This document shows positions 10,263 through 20,018 of a DNA stretch of 33,482 bases, piece by piece. Position 1 is the stretch's first letter. Each line of letters begins with the position of its first letter. The stretch lies in contig DZBD01000011.1 of NCBI GenBank assembly GCA_022729795.1, forward strand, positions 1-33,482, read 5' to 3'. The notes under the pieces are model-generated. The model had not been told where the DNA came from, ran no database searches, and saw only the letters and a program-made list of their open reading frames with translations. The DNA comes from Sulfuricurvum sp. GTDB taxonomy: Bacteria; Campylobacterota; Campylobacteria; Campylobacterales; Sulfurimonadaceae. The translations under genes were made by a program, and so were the position numbers.

Positions 10263-10919
10263 CTATAAATTTATATTTGCTTCAAGTAAATCTTTAAGAG
10301 GCAAAAACTCATAAGTATCCGCATTGTAATAGTCTATCTCGCCTGTTTCTATATCGTAATACCAGCCATGAATATGTAAATCGCCGTTTTCAAATCTTTG
10401 TTTTACATTCGGATAAGTTAATATTCTTTCGATTTGTTTTATTACGGATAATTTTTCTGTTAATCGTAATAAGTCTTCCATAGGTGCGTTTGCTCCAAGG
10501 CTAAGTAGTGCGGAAGATTTGGCACTTTCTCCAAGTTCAAGCCATTTTTTAGTATGAATTAAAGAAGAATCTTCTATCTTTTGATAAAGATGTTGGCACG
10601 CACCGCAATGGGAATGTCCGCAAATAATAATCTCTTTAACGTTCAATACGCTTACTGCATATTCAATGCCCGAAGCTGTAGCATGGTAATCTTCATCCGG
10701 TTTATAGGGCGGAACAAAATTTCCAACATTTCTTATTACAAACAAATCCCCCGGATTTGATTGCACCATCATATCGGGTATAACTCTTGAATCTGAGCAT
10801 CCTATGAAAAGTGCTTTTGGAGATTGCCCTGTCTTGACAAGATTCAGCAAAGATTCTTGATTTTTTTTAAAATAGGACTTAAATAATACATTTCCTTCCG
10901 CAAAATCTTCGAGATTCAT
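10263..10919 (-). CDS. Beta-class carbonic anhydrase
   Basis: CSDSRVIP, NPGDLFVIRNVGNFVPPY, GHSHCGAC zinc-site motifs. Confidence 0.96.
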   Translation of the reverse strand: MNLEDFAEGNVLFKSYFKKNQESLLNLVKTGQSPKALFIGCSDSRVIPDMMVQSNPGDLFVIRNVGNFVPPYKPDEDYHATASGIEYAVSVLNVKEIIICGHSHCGACQHLYQKIEDSSLIHTKKWLELGESAKSSALLSLGANAPMEDLLRLTEKLSVIKQIERILTYPNVKQRFENGDLHIHGWYYDIETGEIDYYNADTYEFLPLKDLLEANINL

Positions 10920-10921
10920 GG

Positions 10922-11182
10922 TCAGTCACACTGCTTTATATCTAATTTTTTTAGTATCTCTTCAAAAATAGGCCCTGCTTCACGGCTGATATCATCATGA
11001 TACTCAATGACAAGCACATCTTTTGAATCTGATATATTACAGGTATATGTTTCAGGCTGTATTTGATATTTTGATATTATATTTTCTATTGTGGAGCAAA
11101 CAAGCTCACCTTCTTGTTTTCCTTCATAGGCAATGGATAGTTTCGAATATCTCTCTTCGCTTCTAAACTGAGCATCAATCAT
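10922..11182 (-). CDS. Conserved small hypothetical protein (86 aa)
   Basis: ORF between radA and carbonic anhydrase; no family recognised. Confidence 0.65.
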   Translation of the reverse strand: MIDAQFRSEERYSKLSIAYEGKQEGELVCSTIENIISKYQIQPETYTCNISDSKDVLVIEYHDDISREAGPIFEEILKKLDIKQCD

Positions 11183-11255
11183 GTGTTACCCTTTTCGTAT
11201 AAATTTTAATTCATGCGAATATTATATAGTAAAAGTTCTTTGAATGGCGCTAAAA

Positions 11256-12602
11256 TCAGTACCATTCTAGAAGTTTTGTGACTTCATCTACGATGAAAGT
11301 TTTTATTTTTGTTTTTTCTAAAGGTTTTCTTGCTAAAAGTGCTTTGGATATATTTTGCATACTTGCCTCTTTGAGTCTGACATCGAGTCCGTAAACTTCT
11401 CGCACATCCCCGACTAGTGAAACTTCGCCGATAAAGACGGTTTCTTTGGATATGGCACGATCTCTAAAACTGCTGATAATAGCTGCCAAAACCGCTAAAT
11501 CCGCGGATGTTTCTGTGATTTTTATTCCGCCTGTTATATTAATAAATACATCATAACCGGAGAGGGGAATCTCAAGCTTTCGCTCCAAGAGTGCCAAAAG
11601 CATATTGAGTCTATTGGTATCAAACCCTGTTGCCTGCCTTTTTGAGTTGGAAGTATGTGATTCTGAAACAAGTGCCTGTACTTCCAAAATGATGGGGCGG
11701 GAGCCTTCCATTACAACTGTAAGAGCAGAGCCTGACTGTGTAGAATTTCTGCTGAAAAATCTTGAGGCTACATCCTTGGCGGAGACTAACCCTTCTGCCT
11801 TCATCTCAAAAACACCTATTTCGCTTGTAGGTCCAAAACGATTTTTAAAACCTCTAAGAATTCGTAATTCCTGTGAAGAGTCGCCCTCAAAATACAAAAC
11901 CGTATCGACCATATGTTCGAGCACGCGAGGTCCTGCTATTGAACCCTCTTTTGTAATATGACCGATGATAAATATAGCTATATTTTTTTCTTTTGCTATG
12001 CGCATGAGTTCAAAGGTTATTTGTCTTACCTGTGTTACGGAGCCGGGTGCCGAGGAGATATTTTCTGAGTAGAGCGTTTGAATCGAGTCAATGATTATCA
12101 GCTCATATATCCTATGTTCAAGTTCCGTTAAAACCTGTTCTAATCGAATTTCGCTCAAAAGATAAAGAGTATCCTGATTGGAGTCCAGTCTGTTTGCACG
12201 GAGCTTTATCTGGCCGCTGGATTCTTCACCTGTTACGTAAAGAACATTTTTTCCAAGGGATGCTATGTTGGAGCCGATTTTTAGTAAAAGAGTTGATTTT
12301 CCGACACCGGGACTTCCTCCGATGAGAGTAAGTGAACCCGGAACGATTCCTCCTCCCAATACATTGTCGAGTTCATAATCAAGGGAACTGTATCGATACA
12401 CTTCGCATTCTTCTATTTCGTTTATGCTTATTGCTTTGGCAGTGCAAGTGAGAGAAGATTTTGTTTGTTTTACGACTTCTTGCTGATGTTCACTAAGTTC
12501 TATAAACGAGTCCCATGATCCGCAATTTGTACATTTTCCCATCCACTTTGGAGTGGTGAATCCACAATGTTGACATTCGAAGAGAATTTTTTTCTTAGCC
12601 AT
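11256..12602 (-). CDS. radA: DNA repair protein RadA
   Basis: N-terminal C4 zinc finger, GGSPGVGKSTLLL Walker A, KNRFG motif. Confidence 0.97.
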   Translation of the reverse strand: MAKKKILFECQHCGFTTPKWMGKCTNCGSWDSFIELSEHQQEVVKQTKSSLTCTAKAISINEIEECEVYRYSSLDYELDNVLGGGIVPGSLTLIGGSPGVGKSTLLLKIGSNIASLGKNVLYVTGEESSGQIKLRANRLDSNQDTLYLLSEIRLEQVLTELEHRIYELIIIDSIQTLYSENISSAPGSVTQVRQITFELMRIAKEKNIAIFIIGHITKEGSIAGPRVLEHMVDTVLYFEGDSSQELRILRGFKNRFGPTSEIGVFEMKAEGLVSAKDVASRFFSRNSTQSGSALTVVMEGSRPIILEVQALVSESHTSNSKRQATGFDTNRLNMLLALLERKLEIPLSGYDVFINITGGIKITETSADLAVLAAIISSFRDRAISKETVFIGEVSLVGDVREVYGLDVRLKEASMQNISKALLARKPLEKTKIKTFIVDEVTKLLEWY

Positions 12603-12625
12603 AAATTTGCCTTTTTTTGAAAAGT

Positions 12626-12656
12626 ATTATAGTATTCTTGGCATGTGGAAGTTCAA
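12626..12656 (-). promoter_or_regulatory. Putative sigma70-type promoter of radA
   Basis: On minus strand TTGAAC-19 nt-TATAAT; spacer slightly long and contains a CCACATGCC copy. Confidence 0.4.
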
Positions 12657-12657
12657 A

Positions 12658-12676
12658 ATATGACGTGTTGTCATAT
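12658..12676. repeat. Inverted repeat upstream of putative radA promoter (operator or hairpin)
   Basis: atatgac-gtgtt-gtcatat, 7-bp arms. Confidence 0.5.
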
Positions 12677-12694
12677 CGGCATGTGTAAAAGAGT

Positions 12695-13576
12695 TTAAAT
12701 CTCTTCTTCGACAAAGAGCGCGTCAAGTAGACCGTCGACAAATTCATATTTATCAAAGGGTGTGAGATTTTCCGGTTTTTCACCGGTTCCTACATAAAGG
12801 ATGGGAAGTTCAAGTGCGTAGGCTATACTAAAAATGCTTCCCCCTTTAGCTGTTCCGTCGAGTTTTGTAATGATTATACCGTCTATGCCTATCATCTCGT
12901 GAAATGCTTTTGCTTGTGCTATTGCCGAGTTACCTTGCGTGCCGTCTATGATAAGGAGAGTTCTTTGCGGTGCTCCGCTATGGGCTTTTTCACAGATGCG
13001 CTTTATTTTTTTAAGCTCATTAGCAAGATTCGTTTGTGTATGTAAACGTCCCGCCGTATCAATAATAACATGATCAAAGCCTTTTGATTTTGCAGAATCA
13101 ATAGTATCGTAAGCAACCGCCGAAGAATCATGCCCTTGTTTGGAGGACACGATAGGGATATCTAATTTGTTTGCCCAAAGGGTGAGTTGTTCAATTGCCG
13201 CCGCACGGAATGTATCTCCCGCACCGAGCATCACTTTTTTCCCTTGGCTTTTATAAAGAGCAGCCAATTTTGAAATAGTAGTAGTTTTTCCTGCTCCGTT
13301 GACACCTACGATAAGTTCTACGAAAGGGGGATTAAAAGCAGGTTCTTTATAGGATGTGTATGCCAATGTTGCCAAGAGTTTGGAACGTAGAATTTCACGT
13401 GTTATTTTTTCTTGGTAAATTTCATTGACGATAATCTCTACTAAGGCGTATTCTACATCCGCTTCGAGGAGAATATTTTCCAGTTCGTCTTTTGAAAATG
13501 TAATCTTTTTTTTGGGTGCTACGGCTCTTATAGCTTCAACGGTTTTTTTAAGAGAATTTTTTATAAATCCAAACAT
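12695..13576 (-). CDS. ftsY: Signal recognition particle receptor FtsY
   Basis: [48 protein letters not shown] motifs. Confidence 0.97.
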   Translation of the reverse strand: MFGFIKNSLKKTVEAIRAVAPKKKITFSKDELENILLEADVEYALVEIIVNEIYQEKITREILRSKLLATLAYTSYKEPAFNPPFVELIVGVNGAGKTTTISKLAALYKSQGKKVMLGAGDTFRAAAIEQLTLWANKLDIPIVSSKQGHDSSAVAYDTIDSAKSKGFDHVIIDTAGRLHTQTNLANELKKIKRICEKAHSGAPQRTLLIIDGTQGNSAIAQAKAFHEMIGIDGIIITKLDGTAKGGSIFSIAYALELPILYVGTGEKPENLTPFDKYEFVDGLLDALFVEEEI

Positions 13577-14140
13577 CTATCTTCCAAGAGCTTTTTTTAT
13601 GTCACTCTCTACAAACTCTTCTAAAACAGCACCGACGTAATGGTTCACAAGTTTTCCGTCTTTATACATTGCCATTAGAGGGATAGGAAATCTGTCTCCA
13701 AGTTTGAGTGAAGCTGCAATTGCATCTACTAATTCACGATTCTGTGGAGAATTTACTAAGGTATAAGTTGCATCATAGTTTTTACTAAATTCTTGCAATT
13801 TTGCGTTGGAGATATCGTCTTCGATTGTAACTCCGATGATAACTAAGTCGTTTTTATATTTTTTTTGAAGTGAGCTGAGGTGTGATGCGGACGCTTGACA
13901 AGGGGGACACCATGTTGCAAAAATGTCAAAAATAATTACTTTCGTCGTTGCATTTTCAAGAGTAAAACCATCAGATATTCTTTTGATTTTATATTGGGCA
14001 GCATTCAAATCAGTTAAAACGTATTCTTTTGTCGAGATTATGTCATTAATTTCTTGTGTTTGCGAACTTTTCTTTTCGTTACACCCTTGAAAAAATAATA
14101 CGAATGTAAATAAGATTGAAAAAATGGATTTTTTGAACAT
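13577..14140 (-). CDS. TlpA-like thioredoxin-fold lipoprotein
   Basis: Lipobox LFFQGC, ATWCPPCQA active site. Confidence 0.9.
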   Translation of the reverse strand: MFKKSIFSILFTFVLFFQGCNEKKSSQTQEINDIISTKEYVLTDLNAAQYKIKRISDGFTLENATTKVIIFDIFATWCPPCQASASHLSSLQKKYKNDLVIIGVTIEDDISNAKLQEFSKNYDATYTLVNSPQNRELVDAIAASLKLGDRFPIPLMAMYKDGKLVNHYVGAVLEEFVESDIKKALGR

Positions 14141-14204
14141 TTGAGGACACCTTTTTTTGTTTTTTTTAGTAAAATAAGCAAAATTATAGCCATAAAGATT
14201 AAAT

Positions 14205-14786
14205 ATGTCCCTTACAAAAACTGTATTTAGAAAAAAATGTCTTCAAAAAATAAAAAATATGCCAAAACACAATATGTTCTATCGCAATAGTATTTTAAAT
14301 AGACGTTTGCAACAAGAACTCAAAATAATAAGAAATAAAAAAATCTTATTTTATTATCCTTTGCCGTTTGAAGCTGACCTGAAAAAAACTCTTTTTAAAA
14401 TGCGTAAAAAATGTGATATTTACGTGCCGTTTATGCAAGGAAAAAGTTTTAAGATGGTACCATTCAGGCTACCGCTTAAACAAAATGAATTTGGTATTTT
14501 TGAAGCGGGAAATACGATAAAAAATATAAAAAATATTGATGTAGCTATAGTGCCTGCGGTTGGTGTAGACGGGAATTTACAAAGAGTCGGTTTTGGAAAA
14601 GGGATGTATGACCGTTTCTTTGCAAAATTTAAAAAGAGACCATATACTATTTTTATACAACCGGAAATTTGTTTTACTAAAAAATTTATTTGTGATAATT
14701 ATGATGTCGCATGTGATTTACTACTGACACCAAGGGCAAAAATTTTACCCGTAGCTAGAGTCAAACAGAGGAAATACAGATGTTAA
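14205..14786 (+). CDS. 5-formyltetrahydrofolate cyclo-ligase family protein
   Basis: FYYPLPFEADL, VPAVGVDGNLQRVGFGKGMYDRFF motifs. Confidence 0.88.
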   Translation: MSLTKTVFRKKCLQKIKNMPKHNMFYRNSILNRRLQQELKIIRNKKILFYYPLPFEADLKKTLFKMRKKCDIYVPFMQGKSFKMVPFRLPLKQNEFGIFEAGNTIKNIKNIDVAIVPAVGVDGNLQRVGFGKGMYDRFFAKFKKRPYTIFIQPEICFTKKFICDNYDVACDLLLTPRAKILPVARVKQRKYRC

Positions 14787-16348
14787 ATGAGATATTGCTA
14801 GGCGGTGGCATTGCTACCTTTAGTGGAATTGCAGGATTTTTCATCTCTAAAAAAATTACTAGTGCCAATTTTGATATTTACACGCAACAGGCAAAAGCAA
14901 AAGCGAATGCTATCGAAAGTGAAGCTGAAATGCTTTTACAAAAATCGAATCTAAAGTCTCAAGAGATTGAATTAGAAGCTATTAAGCACTATGAAAGTGC
15001 AAAAGACAGAGCCAAAGCAGATCTCTCTCAAAGAGAAGACGATGTAATACGAAAAGAGCAGAGTTTTAAAAGATACAAACAGATTGAAGATCAACGGATT
15101 CAGGATGAAAGTACCGCTCTGCAAGCAAAAAGAAATGATTTAGAGAGAAATGAAAAATCGCTCAATACACTCAAAAAAAGATATGAAGCCAAGATAGATG
15201 AAGCACTCCATACTATTGAACATAGTGCAGGGATGACAAAGGATGAAGCGCAAGTTGTTTTACTTGAAAAAGTAGAAGAAAAATCTCGTGCGGAGATAGC
15301 TCATATTGTTCGAAGATACGAAAATGAAGCAAAACAGGATGCCAAAAGAAAGGCAAACTATATACTCGCACAAGCTACAAGCCGGTTTGCGGGAGAATTT
15401 GCATCGGAGCGTTTGACTAATTTGGTTCATCTTGAGAATGATGAACTTAAAGGTCGAATTATCGGTAAAGAGGGGAGAAATATTAAAGCGCTTGAGACGC
15501 TTATGGGTGTCGATATAATAATAGACGATACGCCAAACGCTATTATTGTAAGCAGTTTTAATCTTTATCGTCGTGCCATTGCTACAAAAACATTGCAGCT
15601 TTTGATAGAAGACGGAAGAATCCAGCCGGCGAGAATAGAAGAAATTTTTGAGAAAGTTTCCGATGAATTTGAAGCGTCTATCCTTACCGAAGGGGAAGAA
15701 CTTATTGCCGATATGAATATCGGTGTGATGCATCCCGAACTCACAAAGCTCATAGGAAGACTAAGATACCGTGCAAGCTATGGACAAAATGCACTTGCTC
15801 ATACTCTTGAAGTGTCGTACTTAGCCGGAATTATGGCTTCTGAAATGGGGGGAGACCCTATTTTAGCAAAACGTGCCGGATTATTGCACGATATCGGAAA
15901 ATCTTTGACTCATGATCATGACGGAAGTCATGTGGATTTGGGCGCAGAGATTTGTAACCGTTATAATGAACATAGCGTTGTTATTAATGCAATTTATGCG
16001 CATCACGGGCAAGAAGAGATAAATTCCATAGAGTGTGGAGCCGTATGTGCCGCAGATGCACTCTCTGCCGCAAGACCGGGTGCAAGACGTGAAGTTCTTG
16101 AGAGTTTCTTAAAGCGTGTGACGCAGATAGAAGATATAGCTTCCGAACATACGGGAGTAAAACAGGCGTATGCAATTAACGCAGGACGTGAAATACGTGT
16201 TATAGTCAATGCTACTTTGATAAATGATGATGAGTCCGTTTTATTGGCAAAAGAGATTGCAAAAGAGATAGAATCAAAAGTTCAGTATCCGGGTGATATC
16301 AAAGTAAATGTTATTCGCGAGAGTAGAACTGTAGAGTTTGCAAGATAG
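14780..16348 (+). CDS. rny: Ribonuclease Y
   Basis: N-terminal TM, coiled coil, KH domain (GRIIGKEGRNIKALE), HD domain (GLLHDIGKSLTHDHDGSHVDLG). Confidence 0.97.
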   Translation: MLNEILLGGGIATFSGIAGFFISKKITSANFDIYTQQAKAKANAIESEAEMLLQKSNLKSQEIELEAIKHYESAKDRAKADLSQREDDVIRKEQSFKRYKQIEDQRIQDESTALQAKRNDLERNEKSLNTLKKRYEAKIDEALHTIEHSAGMTKDEAQVVLLEKVEEKSRAEIAHIVRRYENEAKQDAKRKANYILAQATSRFAGEFASERLTNLVHLENDELKGRIIGKEGRNIKALETLMGVDIIIDDTPNAIIVSSFNLYRRAIATKTLQLLIEDGRIQPARIEEIFEKVSDEFEASILTEGEELIADMNIGVMHPELTKLIGRLRYRASYGQNALAHTLEVSYLAGIMASEMGGDPILAKRAGLLHDIGKSLTHDHDGSHVDLGAEICNRYNEHSVVINAIYAHHGQEEINSIECGAVCAADALSAARPGARREVLESFLKRVTQIEDIASEHTGVKQAYAINAGREIRVIVNATLINDDESVLLAKEIAKEIESKVQYPGDIKVNVIRESRTVEFAR

Positions 16349-16376
16349 GTATCATTGCAACTTTTAAAGAATATTT

Positions 16377-16406
16377 CTTGGCATGTGGAAATTTCCACAT
16401 GCCAAG
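16377..16406. terminator. Perfect 30-bp palindrome made of two inverted CCACATGCC words between convergent genes; putative bidirectional terminator
   Basis: cttggcatgtggaaa|tttccacatgccaag, 15 bp arms, between the rny stop (16348) and the convergent CDF stop (16413). Confidence 0.75.
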
Positions 16407-16412
16407 GTAAAA

Positions 16413-17309
16413 CTAGAAATACATATTTTCCGCTTCATTAATTTGAGAATCATCGTATGGATCCATGTGAATCATAATATGTGTTCTCTTGTCTGCAAAA
16501 AGATTTCTTAACTTATCTTCAACCCTGTCAGAGGCGATATGTGCTGCATATAACGAGATATGCATGTTGTACACAAGATGGACATCGATAAAAACATGGG
16601 AACCAGACTCTCTTGTCTTTAAATCATGATAATCGGTAATAACAGCTTCATTTTCAATAAGCTCTTTAATTTTTTGTATATCTTCTTCGGGTATTGCAGC
16701 ATCAAGAAGCATCATGATACCCTCTTTGATAATCGGATATGCGGAATAAATCATATACATTGCAATTGCAATACCCAAAATAGGATCTATTAACTGCTCT
16801 TGCGTATACGCTATCAGTCCAAGTGCCAAAAGAACGGCACCGTTTGAGAAAAGGTCTGTTTTATAGTGAAGCGCATCTGCTCGAATTACCATATTTTTTG
16901 TTTTTTTTGCAACATAGTTTAAAAAAAGAACTAAAGCAAAAGTTATAACTAAAGAGGCAATCATAACATAGACGCTCTCTTGAATATGTTGTGTGGGTCT
17001 GTTATGTGTAATTTTAGCAAGAGCTTCAAATAATATAAAAACAGCAGAAAGAGAGATAATTGTCCCTTCTATTACAGCTGCCAAAGGTTCTATCTTGCTT
17101 CTTCCGAAGTGAAATTTGTCATCGGGATCTTTTTCCGTATTATGGAGTGCAAAATAGTTAAAAAGGGAAACCGTAAGGTCTAAAAAAGAATCTATTGCCG
17201 ATGCCAAAACAGCAATAGAACCACTCACAAGCCCGATAGTCATTTTCATTATTACAAGTAATCCGGCTACGGACATGGAAACAACTGTTGCTTTTTTCTC
17301 TAATCTCAT
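16413..17309 (-). CDS. Cation diffusion facilitator transporter
   Basis: SAIDSFLDLTVSLFNYFAL, FHFGRSKIEPLAA, HYKTDLFSNGAV motifs; multiple TM. Confidence 0.94.
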   Translation of the reverse strand: MRLEKKATVVSMSVAGLLVIMKMTIGLVSGSIAVLASAIDSFLDLTVSLFNYFALHNTEKDPDDKFHFGRSKIEPLAAVIEGTIISLSAVFILFEALAKITHNRPTQHIQESVYVMIASLVITFALVLFLNYVAKKTKNMVIRADALHYKTDLFSNGAVLLALGLIAYTQEQLIDPILGIAIAMYMIYSAYPIIKEGIMMLLDAAIPEEDIQKIKELIENEAVITDYHDLKTRESGSHVFIDVHLVYNMHISLYAAHIASDRVEDKLRNLFADKRTHIMIHMDPYDDSQINEAENMYF

Positions 17310-17384
17310 AAAATATTCCTAATAAATTTTTAGGGTACAATTATAGTTCAAATAACATAGAATATGGATTAAGCAGAGTAGAGT

Positions 17385-18284
17385 ATGAATTTAAACGAGC
17401 TAAGACAAATCAGAAAAACGTGGATGACGTGGAAAAATATTGCCCCGCTGAGAGAAGCACTGGAAACCTTAGAAAAAGGTACTTGGCATGTGGAACTTGG
17501 CGATGTCGTCAAAATAAGCGGCTGCGATACAGGGGATGAGCAAAAGATATATGAGATTGCCAAACTGATGATGCCTTGGAGAAAAGGTCCGTTTGAAGTT
17601 TGCAACACATATATAGACAGTGAGTGGCAGAGTAATATAAAATATAATCTGCTCAGAAAACATTTTAATTTAAAAGATAAGCGTGTTGCCGATATAGGGT
17701 GTAACAACGGATATTATCTCTTTAGAATGCAAGAGGATAAACCAAAGTCTCTAGTGGGGTTTGACCCTTCGGCTTTGTATAAAACACAGTTTGATTTTAT
17801 CAACCATTTTGTAAAAAGTGAGATTGTATATGAGCTTTTAGGGGTTGAGCATCTTGAATTTTATGAAGAAAAATTCGATACTATCTTTTGTCTTGGAGTT
17901 CTGTACCATAGAAGCGACCCCGTAATGATGCTGAAATCACTTTTGAAGGGTTTGGATAAAAAAGGGGAAGTGATACTTGACACCTTTTATATAGAAGGGG
18001 AAGATGAGATGTGTTTGTGCCCTGCATCCTCATATTCTAAAATTCCCAATATCTATTTTGTACCGACAATAAGTGCTCTGAAAAACTGGTGCATCAGAGC
18101 CGGCTTTGATAGTTTTGAAGTTTTGGAAACCTCTACAACTTCTGCAAATGAACAAAGAAAAACTCAGTGGATAGAAGGGCAGTCACTGGAAGATTTTTTG
18201 GATCCACAAGATAACAGCAAAACGGTAGAAGGTTATCCGGCACCCAAAAGAGTATATGTGAGACTAATAAAGGATAAAAATTGA
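17385..18284 (+). CDS. cmoB: tRNA U34 carboxymethyltransferase CmoB
   Basis: [45 protein letters not shown] motifs. Confidence 0.95.
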   Translation: MNLNELRQIRKTWMTWKNIAPLREALETLEKGTWHVELGDVVKISGCDTGDEQKIYEIAKLMMPWRKGPFEVCNTYIDSEWQSNIKYNLLRKHFNLKDKRVADIGCNNGYYLFRMQEDKPKSLVGFDPSALYKTQFDFINHFVKSEIVYELLGVEHLEFYEEKFDTIFCLGVLYHRSDPVMMLKSLLKGLDKKGEVILDTFYIEGEDEMCLCPASSYSKIPNIYFVPTISALKNWCIRAGFDSFEVLETSTTSANEQRKTQWIEGQSLEDFLDPQDNSKTVEGYPAPKRVYVRLIKDKN

Positions 18285-18772
18285 AAAAAGATAATAGTGC
18301 TGAAGATAACGAACTGAGTATAGAAAATGAATATGACAACGAAGAAAAAGTTATTCTCCAAACTCATGAGAAAATAAATCAAAATTTAAGCGGTGAGATT
18401 ACTCTCCTCAAAATCGGGTATGTAGAACTTCTCTTAAAAACCACCCCCGAAATGCTTGCAGATGAGAAGGGACTTATTCACGGAGGCTTTATATTTTCTG
18501 CAGCCGATTATGCGGCAATGGCGGCGGTAAATGAAAAGAATGTTGTTTTAGTTGCAGGTGAAACACAATTTCTCTCTCCTGTAAAGCTTTATGACGAGGT
18601 AAAATTTATAGCCAAAGTTCGTCAAAAAGAGGGAAGAAAAAGAAATGTCCATGTCGAAGCATTCGTGTATGATATCAAAGTTTTTGAAGGGGAATTTAAG
18701 ACCGTAATTACCGAAAAACATATCTTGAAGCTCAAGCTATTGAATGAAGATAAAAACGGCGACGTTATATAA
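18281..18772 (+). CDS. Hotdog-fold thioesterase (PaaI-like), TTG start
   Basis: [21 protein letters not shown] hotdog motif; overlaps the cmoB stop. Confidence 0.8.
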   Translation: MKKDNSAEDNELSIENEYDNEEKVILQTHEKINQNLSGEITLLKIGYVELLLKTTPEMLADEKGLIHGGFIFSAADYAAMAAVNEKNVVLVAGETQFLSPVKLYDEVKFIAKVRQKEGRKRNVHVEAFVYDIKVFEGEFKTVITEKHILKLKLLNEDKNGDVI

Positions 18773-18778
18773 TAGGCG

Positions 18779-19375
18779 CTATTTTTGCGCCGTAAGTAAA
18801 AAGATACCGAAATCTCTGTGGGGCTTGTTAATTGTATTGATATTTTCAAAGCTTATATTTTTAAATCCACATGCCAAGACAATATCCACTAAAGTTTTTT
18901 CTTCAAAACCAAAGTGGAAAACTCCCGTATTATCATCGTGAAATGTACCGTCCTCGCTCTGTAAATCAGCGATAGCGATAAATCCCGCCTCTTTTATATT
19001 TTTGTAAATAGTTTCAAACAAGAGTTTTAAATCTTCGATATGATGTAATGTCATAGAACTTACAAGTCCGTCAAAACTTTGCGTGAGCGGATTTTTAATA
19101 ATATCTTGACAGTATGTTTGTATATGCAGCTCCGGAGTATTTTTTGCTTGTAATTTTGCAAGCATAGCCGCAGAGGTATCTACTCCATGTACTTTTTGCG
19201 TTGCTTTAGCTATCTCAAAACCTAAAAGTCCGGTGCCTACTCCAAAGTCTATGATCTCCATCTCTTTATGAAGGGCAATTTTTTGGCGTATGGCATGTGC
19301 AATTACTTTTGCACCCTCTACTCTTATCTTTCCTTCGTCCCAAGTTTGTGATTTTGTGTGAAAATGGTCTTGCAT
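18779..19375 (-). CDS. Class I SAM-dependent methyltransferase
   Basis: IIDFGVGTGLLGFEIA SAM-binding motif, MTLHHIED. Confidence 0.9.
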   Translation of the reverse strand: MQDHFHTKSQTWDEGKIRVEGAKVIAHAIRQKIALHKEMEIIDFGVGTGLLGFEIAKATQKVHGVDTSAAMLAKLQAKNTPELHIQTYCQDIIKNPLTQSFDGLVSSMTLHHIEDLKLLFETIYKNIKEAGFIAIADLQSEDGTFHDDNTGVFHFGFEEKTLVDIVLACGFKNISFENINTINKPHRDFGIFLLTAQK

Positions 19376-19385
19376 CTTTTTTCCT

Positions 19386-19979
19386 TTATAAATTATTTAT
19401 CCAGTAGTCTGTATATTTTTGTTCTTCTTTTATGGTTGTTTTTCCGCCGTGACCTGGATAAATTATTTTATCATAATTCAAATTTTTAAATTTCCGTAAA
19501 CTTTCTCTCATAGCATCAGGACTAGAATAAGGGAAATCTATTCTTCCGATAGAGCGTTCAAAAATAAAATCTCCGCTGAACATTGCATCTCCTATCTCTA
19601 TAGTAGAACAGCCGGGGCAATGTCCCGGAAAATGGCGAAATTTTACCTTTACACCCTCAAAATCAAACTCTGCATCTCCGTCTACTTCTACATCGGGCGT
19701 AGATGGCGGTAAATCCGGCATCCAATCGCTTGCTCTGAGTAACATGACGTCACCTTTGGGAGTATAAAGAGGGATATGAAGTTCTTTTTGAAGTTGGGCA
19801 TTTGACCAAACATGGTCAAAATGTCCATGCGTATTTAAAATTGCGACCGGGTTCTTGACGTTTTGTAAAACCCATGCAGTTGCCCCCACTCCCGGATCGA
19901 TAATGAAATCTTTTGCGTCTACGCTTACAATGTAGCAGTTTGTCTGATATGGACCCATCGGCTGCATTTTTATTTGCAT
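19386..19979 (-). CDS. MBL-fold hydrolase (glyoxalase II-like)
   Basis: NTHGHFDHVWS, FPGHCPGCSTI, SGDFIFERSIGRIDFP, YPGHGGKT motifs. Confidence 0.93.
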   Translation of the reverse strand: MQIKMQPMGPYQTNCYIVSVDAKDFIIDPGVGATAWVLQNVKNPVAILNTHGHFDHVWSNAQLQKELHIPLYTPKGDVMLLRASDWMPDLPPSTPDVEVDGDAEFDFEGVKVKFRHFPGHCPGCSTIEIGDAMFSGDFIFERSIGRIDFPYSSPDAMRESLRKFKNLNYDKIIYPGHGGKTTIKEEQKYTDYWINNL

Positions 19980-20018
19980 TTTATCCCTTTTTTAGCGTGA
20001 TTATAGCATGATTGGTTT

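Noticed and set aside
12595-12783. 62-aa ORF overlapping the ftsY 3' end and radA start
   Set aside because: Overlaps two strong genes and the putative radA promoter region; no protein signal.
15260-15733. 157-aa minus-strand ORF antisense to rny
   Set aside because: Overlaps the conserved KH region of RNase Y; low-complexity Phe/Cys-rich shadow translation.
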